A stretch of 32,778 bases of DNA from Salinirussus sp. (GTDB lineage: Archaea > Halobacteriota > Halobacteria > Halobacteriales > Haloarculaceae), in assembly GCA_028275005.1 (NCBI GenBank), contig JAQCNN010000101.1, forward strand, positions 1 through 32,778, given 5' to 3'. Both the position numbers and the translations under genes were made by a program. Shown here piece by piece: positions 9,098 to 16,513 of the stretch (its first letter is position 1; every line of letters begins with the position of its first letter). Below the pieces are notes generated by a model, which did no database searches, was not told where the DNA came from, and was given only the letters and a program-made list of their open reading frames with translations.

Positions 9098-9862
9098 GTG
9101 ATGAGAGGCCCCGGCGAGGGCGACAGGAGAGATGGACGTCGCGCCGACGGACCCGCGTCCGGACCTGCCAATCCCGGGGACCGAGCCACAGCGGAGGAGC
9201 ATACCGACGCCCCCGAGGGTCGGTCGCGTCGGCCGGTCGGGGACCGACGCGGCGCCGGGTCGTCTGACCCTGACCCCGAGCGTGGGAGCGGGAACAGCGG
9301 CTGGCGGCTGTTCGTCCGTGATATCGCTAGCAGCGTGTTTGCGGTGTTGCTCGTCGGGTTTTTGCTGTTTGCGGTCAGCGGGGTCTGGCCGCCCCTCGTC
9401 GCCGTCGAGAGCGGGAGTATGCTCCCGAACGTGGAGCGCAACGACCTCGTGTTCGTGATGGAGGAGGAACGGTTCCCGGGTGAGCGCGCGGAACAGGGGG
9501 TCGTGACCGCACAGAGGGGTGCGGAGACCGGCTATCAGAAGTTCGGTAACCCGGGTGATGTCATCGTCTTCGCGGCCAGTGGCGACAAGGCCGGGACGCC
9601 GATCATCCACCGCGCAATGCTGTGGGCGGAGGCCGGCGAGAACTGGTGTACCGCCGCCGACCCGGCGTATCTCGGCGGGCTGGACCCCGACGACCCTCGG
9701 TGTGTCGCCGACCACGCCGGCTTCATCACGAAGGGTGACAACAACCCTCGGTACGACCAGGCCACCGGGCTGAGCGGCCCGGTCAGGCCCGCCTGGGTCG
9801 TCGGGACCGCGGAGTTCAAGATCCCAGGTCTGGGGTGGATCCGGCTCCAGTCGGCGGGGTAG
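9098..9862 (+). CDS. Signal peptidase I, archaeal Sec11-like
   Basis: Transmembrane VFAVLLVGFLLFAVSGVWPPLVAVESGSMLPN (Ser motif), PIIHRAMLW (His), TKGDNN (Asp). Confidence 0.88.
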   Translation: MMRGPGEGDRRDGRRADGPASGPANPGDRATAEEHTDAPEGRSRRPVGDRRGAGSSDPDPERGSGNSGWRLFVRDIASSVFAVLLVGFLLFAVSGVWPPLVAVESGSMLPNVERNDLVFVMEEERFPGERAEQGVVTAQRGAETGYQKFGNPGDVIVFAASGDKAGTPIIHRAMLWAEAGENWCTAADPAYLGGLDPDDPRCVADHAGFITKGDNNPRYDQATGLSGPVRPAWVVGTAEFKIPGLGWIRLQSAG

Positions 9863-9892
9863 GACGGGGCGACAGTAACGCAAACACGGCGC

Positions 9893-11437
9893 TCAGCTGT
9901 CGAAGCGGGCCTGGACGAACGGCTGGACGTCCTCGATGTCACCGAGTCGCGAGTCGGAGAGGAGCACCGCCTCGGTCTCGTCGAGCGGGACCGAGAGGCT
10001 GATCTCCTTCGTGCGGCCGTATCTGCCCTTCGAGACGACGACCGCGTTGACGATCCCGAGCATATCGAGCTCGGAGATGAGGTCGGTCACGCGGCGCTGT
10101 GTGAGGACGTCGGTGTCGATCTCCTCACAGAGTCGCTTGTAGATGTTGTACACCTCGCCGGTGTTGATGCTGTGGACCCCCTGTCTCTCGAGGAGGATGA
10201 TCGCAAAGAGCACGAGCTTGGACTGCTGTGGGAGGGTCCGGACGACCTCGACGACCCGGTCGAGTTCGATCTTCTCCTGGGCCTTGCGGACGTGGGCCTC
10301 CTCGACGCCGTCGGTCTGGTCGCGCTCGGCGAGTTCGCCGGCGGTCCGGAGCAGGTCGAGCGCCCGGCGGGCGTCACCGTGTTCCTGGGCGGCAAAGGCC
10401 GCACACAGCGGAATGACGTCGTCGGTGAGCGCGTCCGGCTCGAAGGCCTCCTCGGCGCGGTGTTCAAGGATGTCCCGCAGCTGGTTTGCGTCGTACGGCG
10501 GAAAGACGATCTCCTCCTCGCCGAGGCTGGATTTGACCCGTGGGTCGAGAAAGTCGGTGAACTTGAGGTCGTTGGAGATGCCCATGATCGACACCCGGGA
10601 GTTCTCCAGTTCGGAGTTCATCCGCGAGAGGTTGTAGAGGGTGTCGTCGCCCGACTTCTCGACGAGTTTGTCGATCTCGTCGAGCATGATCACGACCACG
10701 CGCTCGCGGTAGTCGACCGCGTCGAAGAAGGAACTGTAGACACGGTCGGTCGGCCAGCCGGTCATCGGGACCTCGTCGAACCGGTCACGGTCGTCCTCGA
10801 GCCGGTCGAGCCGGTCCCGGGCCGCGTCAACGGTGTCGTACGCCGAGTCCCCGAGCTCCCCGGTCTCGACGAGGGTTTCGAGGTCGGCGAGTTCGTCGTT
10901 GATCGCCGCCCGGTTTTTGTCGATGAACTTGTTGGCGAGCTGGGCGAGCACGCGGTACTGGGTGTCGGTCACCTCACAGTTGATATACTCCACCTCACAG
11001 GGGACCTCGTACCGCTCGGAGGTCGACTCGAGTTCGTCCGAGACGAAGTTCGCGCTCGCGGTCTTGCCGGTGCCGGTCTTTCCGTAGATGAGGATATTCG
11101 ACGGCGTATCCCCGCGCAGGGCGGTCACCAGGATCGTCGCCATGTTGTTGATCTGCTCCTCCCGGTGGGGGAGCTTTCGGGGGGTGTAGGAGGGTCGCAG
11201 TACCTCCTTGTTCTCGAAGATCGGCTGGCCGCTCAACAGGTCGTCGAACAGTCCCTGCGAGGCCCCGTCGGTGGGCTCCCCGTCGGCGCTGTCGTCGTCA
11301 ACCGTCACTTCGGGTGGAGTCTCGTCGGCGGAGGAAGGGAGGGATGGGTCGGCGATATCGCCGGAGATCCCGCTGAATCCCGGGTCGTTGCTGTCGGCGT
11401 TGCCTGCGTCGTCTCGCGGTTCGTCCGCGTCAGTCAT
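9893..11437 (-). CDS. orc1/cdc6: Orc1/Cdc6 replication initiator
   Basis: NILIYGKTGTGKTASANFV (Walker A), VVIMLDEIDKLV (Walker B), C-terminal winged helix; ATG at 11437 (MTDADEPRDDAGN). Adjacent to ORB repeats. Confidence 0.95.
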   Translation of the reverse strand: MTDADEPRDDAGNADSNDPGFSGISGDIADPSLPSSADETPPEVTVDDDSADGEPTDGASQGLFDDLLSGQPIFENKEVLRPSYTPRKLPHREEQINNMATILVTALRGDTPSNILIYGKTGTGKTASANFVSDELESTSERYEVPCEVEYINCEVTDTQYRVLAQLANKFIDKNRAAINDELADLETLVETGELGDSAYDTVDAARDRLDRLEDDRDRFDEVPMTGWPTDRVYSSFFDAVDYRERVVVIMLDEIDKLVEKSGDDTLYNLSRMNSELENSRVSIMGISNDLKFTDFLDPRVKSSLGEEEIVFPPYDANQLRDILEHRAEEAFEPDALTDDVIPLCAAFAAQEHGDARRALDLLRTAGELAERDQTDGVEEAHVRKAQEKIELDRVVEVVRTLPQQSKLVLFAIILLERQGVHSINTGEVYNIYKRLCEEIDTDVLTQRRVTDLISELDMLGIVNAVVVSKGRYGRTKEISLSVPLDETEAVLLSDSRLGDIEDVQPFVQARFDS

Positions 11438-11447
11438 GTCGTTTCGT

Positions 11448-11469
11448 ACCCCTTTGTTTCGGTTGGAGA
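11448..11469 (-). repeat. ORB-like element adjacent to cdc6 start codon
   Basis: Minus strand TCTCCAACCGAAACAAAGGGGT, 17/22 match to GTTCCACTCGAAACGAAGGGGT. Confidence 0.6.
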
Positions 11470-11646
11470 TTGCTCGCGCGCATCTCGGCAATGGGCTTGC
11501 ACCGGTGAGAGAGCCCCTGATGGCCACGGTTCCCGTGTCGTCGTGTGTCCACCTGAACCACAACTACTGGCGATTGAGAATATCTTAAAGATTTCGATTG
11601 TGAAAGGATACCACAGTACCTGTCCCAGGTGCGTGACGGTGTACTG

Positions 11647-11665
11647 TGCACCCGAAAGAAGGGGT
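11647..11665 (+). repeat. Degenerate ORB-like element
   Basis: TGCACCCGAAA-GAAGGGGT vs CCACTCGAAACGAAGGGGT, a match if a 1-nt deletion is allowed. Confidence 0.4.
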
Positions 11666-11880
11666 ATCCGCGGTGACGCAGGGGACACACGGCTGTGGGA
11701 GAGGAACAGAAGGCATGGGAGGAAGGGGAGAGGCGGGAGAACGAGAGAGAAGGGAGAATGGAGGGCAAAGTGAGGAAGGAGGGAACACACTGCAGGAGGG
11801 GAGGGGGTCGGATGAGGGGACGACCAGGAGATGAGGGGACGGGGAACAGCAGCAGCCGATGAGAAGGAGTGGTCCGGAAC

Positions 11881-11908
11881 CCCCCCACCCCTTCGTTTCG
11901 AGTGGAAC
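11881..11908 (-). repeat. ORB, left arm of perfect 28-bp inverted repeat
   Basis: CCCCCCACCCCTTCGTTTCGAGTGGAAC is the exact reverse complement of 12189-12216 and includes a G-string. Confidence 0.92.
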
Positions 11909-11954
11909 GCCGGAGAGAGGGAGGGGGGTGGTCACAGAGCGGGGACTACCCGTG

Positions 11955-12112
11955 GCGAAGATTTAAGTGTGATAGCTGTTAACCAAATCCGTACTAGAGA
12001 GAATCACCAACTGTTCTGTTCGGTCTAGTGGAGACAGCTAGTGTCGAACCACTCATCTAGTCTAGTTAACTAGTTCCGGAGCGACGTCCCTAAAACAGCT
12101 GTTCGACACGCT
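11955..12112. other. Candidate DNA unwinding element
   Basis: AT-richer stretch between the perfect ORB arms; six CTAG, palindromes CTAGTTAACTAG and AACAGCTGTT, and 9-bp inverted repeat GTGTCGAAC/GTTCGACAC. Confidence 0.65.
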
Positions 12113-12188
12113 CTCCTGGCCGTTTATCGGGCTTCTCTCACCTCTCTCCCCCGACGCTCCCGTGTTGTCCCGCCCACCCCTCACCACT

Positions 12189-12216
12189 GTTCCACTCGAA
12201 ACGAAGGGGTGGGGGG
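12189..12216 (+). repeat. ORB, right arm of perfect 28-bp inverted repeat
   Basis: GTTCCACTCGAAACGAAGGGGTGGGGGG; ORB-like core plus GGGG string. Confidence 0.92.
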
Positions 12217-12575
12217 TATCTCCCCCGGTAGGTCAGCCTCCTCCTCCAACTCCGAACCCTTCTTCGCCCCCGTCTCATCCACCCCTGTCCACCCGTGCGT
12301 CCCTGCTAACCCTACTCACACATTCCTCACTGCCGCCTCCACCGGCTCCGTCCTCCTCGCTCACCCGGGCTCCTCCCGCCTGTCAAACACGGTATCTCCT
12401 GCTCCAAGCTCTCTGCTTCGTTTCATATCCTTCCTGAATAGCGGAGCGAACAGCTTGCAGTCCCCCAATCTTGCCGAGGTCACACCTATCTCATCGGTCT
12501 TATGTGTGTCTGACGCACAATTAAGTGAGTCGGGTCGACTAATTCTCTCAAGCCCGCACAGGGCCGGGAGATAGG

Positions 12576-13223
12576 ATGGGAATACTCACAGAACTCAAAT
12601 CCAGCATTTCACGCGCGGCATCGACGCTGTTCTCGGCGGAGGACCCAAAGCGGATCGGGATCTACGGCCCACCGAACGCCGGGAAGACGACCCTCGCAAA
12701 CCGTATCGCGCGGGACTGGACAGAACACGGCGACGCCGTCGGGCCGGAAAGCGAGATTCCCCACGAGACACGCCGGGCCCGACGAAAGGAGAACGTCGAG
12801 ATCGAACGCAACGGCAAGACCGTCGACATCGACATCGTGGACACGCCGGGTGTCACCACGAAGGTCGACTACACCGAGTTCCTCGAACACGACATGGAGG
12901 AAGACGACGCCGTCCGCCGCTCTCGCGAGGCCACCGAGGGCGTTGCGGAGGCGATGCACTGGCTCCGGGAGGACGTCGATGGGGTGATCTACGTGCTCGA
13001 CTCCGCGACGGACCCCTTCACCCAGGTCAACACGATGCTCATCGGCATCATCGAGAGCCAGGACCTCCCGGTTTTGATCCTCGCGAACAAGATCGACCTC
13101 GAGGAATCGAGCGTCCAGCGGATCCGTAACGCCTTCCCACAGCACGAGACGGTCCAGGTCTCGGCGCTCGAGGGGGACAATATGGACGAAGTGTACGACA
13201 AGATCGCGGAGTATTTCGGATAA
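12576..13223 (+). CDS. oapA: Origin-associated GTP-binding protein OapA (Era-like GTPase)
   Basis: G1 GPPNAGKTT, G3 DTPG, G4 ANKID; directly next to the origin and followed by oapB/oapC. Confidence 0.88.
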   Translation: MGILTELKSSISRAASTLFSAEDPKRIGIYGPPNAGKTTLANRIARDWTEHGDAVGPESEIPHETRRARRKENVEIERNGKTVDIDIVDTPGVTTKVDYTEFLEHDMEEDDAVRRSREATEGVAEAMHWLREDVDGVIYVLDSATDPFTQVNTMLIGIIESQDLPVLILANKIDLEESSVQRIRNAFPQHETVQVSALEGDNMDEVYDKIAEYFG

Positions 13224-13225
13224 CC

Positions 13226-13609
13226 ATGGCCGAAGTAAAAGACCCCCACGACGGCGTGCAGATAGACCTCATCAGCGGTGAGCGACTGGCGAACCAGACC
13301 TCGATGGAGAAGATCCGGATGATCCTCGACGGCGTCCGGGAGGGCAACATCGTCATCCTCGAGGAGGGGCTCTCGCCCGACGAGGAATCCCGCCTCATCG
13401 AGGTGACGATGACCGAGATCAGCCCCGACGAGTTCAACGGCATCGAGATCGAGACCTACCCACGGTCGGAGGCCACCGACGCGAGCTTCCTCGACCGGCT
13501 GATGGGTCGGGAGTCGACAAAGAAACTCACCGTCATCGGCCCGGCCAACCAGATCGAGACCCTCCACAAGGACGAGACGCTGATCCAGACGCTCGTCTCC
13601 CGGAAGTAA
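13226..13609 (+). CDS. oapB: Origin-associated protein OapB (DUF2073)
   Basis: MAEVKDPHDGVQIDLISGERLANQTSMEKIRMILDGVREGNIVILEEGLSPDEESRLIEVTM; position in oap cluster. Confidence 0.87.
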   Translation: MAEVKDPHDGVQIDLISGERLANQTSMEKIRMILDGVREGNIVILEEGLSPDEESRLIEVTMTEISPDEFNGIEIETYPRSEATDASFLDRLMGRESTKKLTVIGPANQIETLHKDETLIQTLVSRK

Positions 13610-13612
13610 CGC

Positions 13613-14284
13613 ATGCCACACCAGTGTACGGACTGTGGCCGCACGTTCGACGACGGCTCCAAGGAGATGCTGTCGGGGTGTCCGGACTGTGGCGGCAACA
13701 AGTTCCAGTTCCGACCCGGCGGTGTCGACAGCGCGGACCCGGACCCCGACGCAGAGCCCCCCGAGCCACCCGAACCGGCCACCGACGGTGTGACACGCGC
13801 GGTCGGCTCGGCCGCGACTGCGGTCCGTGACCTGGTCAGCCCCGACCCGGCAGAGCCCGACCCGGAGGCCGACCCCTCCGACGGGGCGACCAGCCCCGGT
13901 CAGGCCGGCTCGACCCCCAGCCCGGCCGACACGGCACCCGAGGACGCCGCCCAGGCCAGCGCCCGCGCCGACGTCGTCCCGATGGAGGAGCTCCCGAGTG
14001 ACACCCCGGAGCCCGCCGACGAGGACCACACACCCACACCCGACGAGCACGACGAGACAACGAGACACGGCGAGACCACGACGACGGACGAGCGCGAGGA
14101 CCGACCCGACCTCGCGGACCTTCGCGAGGAGCTCAACGACCAGTTCGAGTCGATCCGGGTCCTCGAGCCCGGCCAGTACGAGCTGAACCTGATGGAGCTG
14201 TACGACCGCGAGGAGTATATCATCGCGTTACAGGAGGACGGCAAGTACACCATCCAGGTTCCCGAGCGCTGGAAAGACGGCTAA
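13613..14284 (+). CDS. oapC: Origin-associated zinc-finger protein OapC
   Basis: N-terminal CxxC...CxxC zinc finger (CTDCGRTF...SGCPDCGGNKF), long P/D/E/T-rich linker, C-terminal FESIRVLEPGQYELNLMELYDREEYIIALQEDGKYTIQVPE. Confidence 0.87.
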   Translation: MPHQCTDCGRTFDDGSKEMLSGCPDCGGNKFQFRPGGVDSADPDPDAEPPEPPEPATDGVTRAVGSAATAVRDLVSPDPAEPDPEADPSDGATSPGQAGSTPSPADTAPEDAAQASARADVVPMEELPSDTPEPADEDHTPTPDEHDETTRHGETTTTDEREDRPDLADLREELNDQFESIRVLEPGQYELNLMELYDREEYIIALQEDGKYTIQVPERWKDG

Positions 14285-14396
14285 CGCCCGCGACCCCCGG
14301 GGCTGGACGCTCGAGGCCGCTGCCTCCCGCGAAGACGTGCCACGTGGTCCCGTTGGTTTCGGCCCACGCCCCGACGACCGGGTTCCGGCTCCGGAG

Positions 14397-14618
14397 CTAC
14401 TGTGGGGAGTAGTCGTGACCGGCCAGCAGGCAGACGGCGTTCAGCGCCAGCAGGCCCGCAACGAGCGGCGACCGGTCGCCGGCCACGCCGGAGAGCAGAG
14501 GGAGATGCACGGCCGGCAGTATGACTGTCCCCCAGAAGGCCAGCCGGCGGAGCTGGGCGGCGACTGCTGGAGGGGTCTGCTCGACAGCTCTGTGCAGTGG
14601 GAGCGCTCGGGGCGTCAT
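14397..14618 (-). CDS. Small putative membrane protein
   Basis: 73 aa with two hydrophobic segments (LAFWGTVILPAVHLPLLSGVAG; LVAGLLALNAVCLLAG), between oapC and mdh. Confidence 0.5.
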   Translation of the reverse strand: MTPRALPLHRAVEQTPPAVAAQLRRLAFWGTVILPAVHLPLLSGVAGDRSPLVAGLLALNAVCLLAGHDYSPQ

Positions 14619-14705
14619 TCCTGTTTGGACTCTCGTCTCCCCGCATAAAGACAGTCCCGAAGACTCAAACAGCGATTTGACCGGCAGCCCAGCCGACGCG
14701 CTCGC

Positions 14706-15620
14706 TCAGCTGATGCTCTCGTACTGCTCGCTCAGCTTGTCGGCGGCGTCCCCCATCTGTTCGCGCTCGAACGCGGTGAGCTCCCACTCGATGACCTCCT
14801 CGACGCCGTTGCTGCCGAGCCTGACGGGGACACCGAAGCCGACACCCTCGTGACCGTACTCCCCGTCCAGTTTCACGGAGGCAGGCAACACCTCGCCGGT
14901 GTCCCGGAGGATAGCGTCGACCATGTGGGCAACGCCCTGTGCGGGCCCCCACTCGGTCGCCCCTTTGCGTTCGATGACGTTCATCGCGGACTCCTGTAGG
15001 TCGGCGAGGATCTCCTCCTTCTCGTCGTCGGTCAGCGAGAGGTCCTTGCCGTCGACGCGGACCTTCGAGAAGACCGGAACCTGGGCGTCACCGTGTTCGC
15101 CGAGGATAGTCGCCTCGACGTTCCCGACGGGGACGTCAAAGCGCTCCGCGAGGACGTACCGAAAGCGTGCGGAGTCGAGCCGGCCGCCGAAGCCGACGAC
15201 CTTCCGGCGGTCGCGGTCACCGGCCTCGTAGAGGTGGCGGTTCAACAGGTCGACGGGGTTTGAGGTGGTGATCGAAACAAAGTCGTCGTTGTACTCGGCC
15301 AGTGACGACCGGATGTCCTCCATGATCGGGGCGTTGTCGTCGGCCAGGTCCAGCCGGGTGTCCCCCGGTGAGCGCGGGAGACCGGCCGTGATGACGACGA
15401 CGTCCGAGCCCTCGGTAGCGGCGTAGTCGCCCTGGTAGACGTCGGTGTTGGCGTCGTAGGCGATCCCGTGGTTGGTGTCGGCGGCCTGGCCAACAGTGGT
15501 ATCCTCCTGTTCGGGGATGTCTACGAGGACCAGTTCGTCGGCGATGTCACGGAGCGCGATACTGTAACCTACTGCGGCGCCGACAGTACCCGCGGCGCCG
15601 ACGATACTTACCTTTGTCAT
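14706..15620 (-). CDS. mdh: Malate dehydrogenase (LDH-like)
   Basis: [37 protein letters not shown]...; [45 protein letters not shown]. Start at the internal Met (15620). Confidence 0.93.
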   Translation of the reverse strand: MTKVSIVGAAGTVGAAVGYSIALRDIADELVLVDIPEQEDTTVGQAADTNHGIAYDANTDVYQGDYAATEGSDVVVITAGLPRSPGDTRLDLADDNAPIMEDIRSSLAEYNDDFVSITTSNPVDLLNRHLYEAGDRDRRKVVGFGGRLDSARFRYVLAERFDVPVGNVEATILGEHGDAQVPVFSKVRVDGKDLSLTDDEKEEILADLQESAMNVIERKGATEWGPAQGVAHMVDAILRDTGEVLPASVKLDGEYGHEGVGFGVPVRLGSNGVEEVIEWELTAFEREQMGDAADKLSEQYESIS

Positions 15621-15713
15621 ACCACATACGCCCTTCGGCCCGACGTTAAACATGTCGGAAGGCCCCGAGTAGCCTCCCGCAAACCCTTTTCGTCCCGATC
15701 GCCTCGTTCGTGT

Positions 15714-16487
15714 ATGAGCGATTTCGACAAGGAAGCCGAGCGCGAGCGTCTCCGCGAGAAGTACGAACAGGAACAGCAGGACCGCCAGGCCACCGAGCGG
15801 ATGAGTGAACTCCTATTGAAGGGGGCAACGATGACAAACGCCCACTGCTCGGACTGTGGTGACCCGGTCTTCCGGTACGAGGGCCAGGAGTTCTGTGCCA
15901 CCTGCGAGAAGGCCGTGGACCGCGGTGACGGCGCCAGCCCGGCGGCTCCCGACGGGAGCGAGGATACCGACGCCGCCGGTGTTGAGGCGAGTGACAACGG
16001 CACCCGCGAGACACCTGCCGACGGGAGCGAGGACGCCGAGCAGATCCACGTCACCTCCCCGGACGAGACCCGCGTCCAGTTCGGCGGTGGCGCCGGCGAG
16101 ACGGCCGAGTCGTCGTCACCCTCTCGGAGGAGCCAGACCCCCGAGGAACCCGAGCCAGCGGCCGGCCAGGAGCCCGGGGACCGACCGACGCAGCCACCGG
16201 CCGAGACACCCGGTCCACAGTCGGAGCCGGCGCCGGAGACGGAGACGCGGGCACCGGGTGTCGAGCCGTCCTCACCCTCTAGCACCGGTGCCGGTGCCGG
16301 CTCTACCGCCCGCGACGCCGGCGCCGAGCAACCGGCCGGGACACTCCCCGAGGCCCGGCACTCGCTCGAACGAACACTCGCGGGCCTGACCCGACGGGCC
16401 GCGGCCGCCAAGGACCCCACCGAGGCCCGGGAGTATCTCGCCGCCGCCCGGGAGGCCGCCGAGACGCTGGCGGCGCTGCGACAGTAG
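15714..16487 (+). CDS. Sjogren's syndrome/scleroderma autoantigen 1 (p27)-like zinc-ribbon protein
   Basis: [66 protein letters not shown]; low-complexity middle and helical C-terminus. Start trimmed from the ORF-track call. Confidence 0.85.
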   Translation: MSDFDKEAERERLREKYEQEQQDRQATERMSELLLKGATMTNAHCSDCGDPVFRYEGQEFCATCEKAVDRGDGASPAAPDGSEDTDAAGVEASDNGTRETPADGSEDAEQIHVTSPDETRVQFGGGAGETAESSSPSRRSQTPEEPEPAAGQEPGDRPTQPPAETPGPQSEPAPETETRAPGVEPSSPSSTGAGAGSTARDAGAEQPAGTLPEARHSLERTLAGLTRRAAAAKDPTEAREYLAAAREAAETLAALRQ

Positions 16488-16513
16488 CCTTGGGGCGTGG
16501 CAGTCGGCCGTCC

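Larger units (their letters stand above)
11438..12575. other. oriC: Candidate chromosomal replication origin (oriC1-type)
   Basis: Large intergenic region between orc1/cdc6 and oapABC with a perfect inverted ORB pair flanking an AT-richer core, plus further ORB-like copies. Confidence 0.9.

Noticed and set aside
10172-11773. 533-aa plus-strand ORF antisense to orc1/cdc6
   Set aside because: Its composition fits a GC-rich antisense frame; the minus strand encodes an unmistakable AAA+ initiator.
11646-11834. 62-aa ORF rich in E/G/R in the origin
   Set aside because: Translation of the purine-rich tract; low complexity and inside the non-coding origin region.
12162-12574. Two plus-strand ORFs (91 and 121 aa) right of the core
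   Set aside because: Pro/Ser/Leu-rich products of the pyrimidine tract, containing the ORB; not protein-like.
16261-16320. GGTGCCGGTGCCGG short tandem repeat
   Set aside because: Coding low-complexity (GAGAG) in the Sjogren-antigen-like protein linker; no independent signal.
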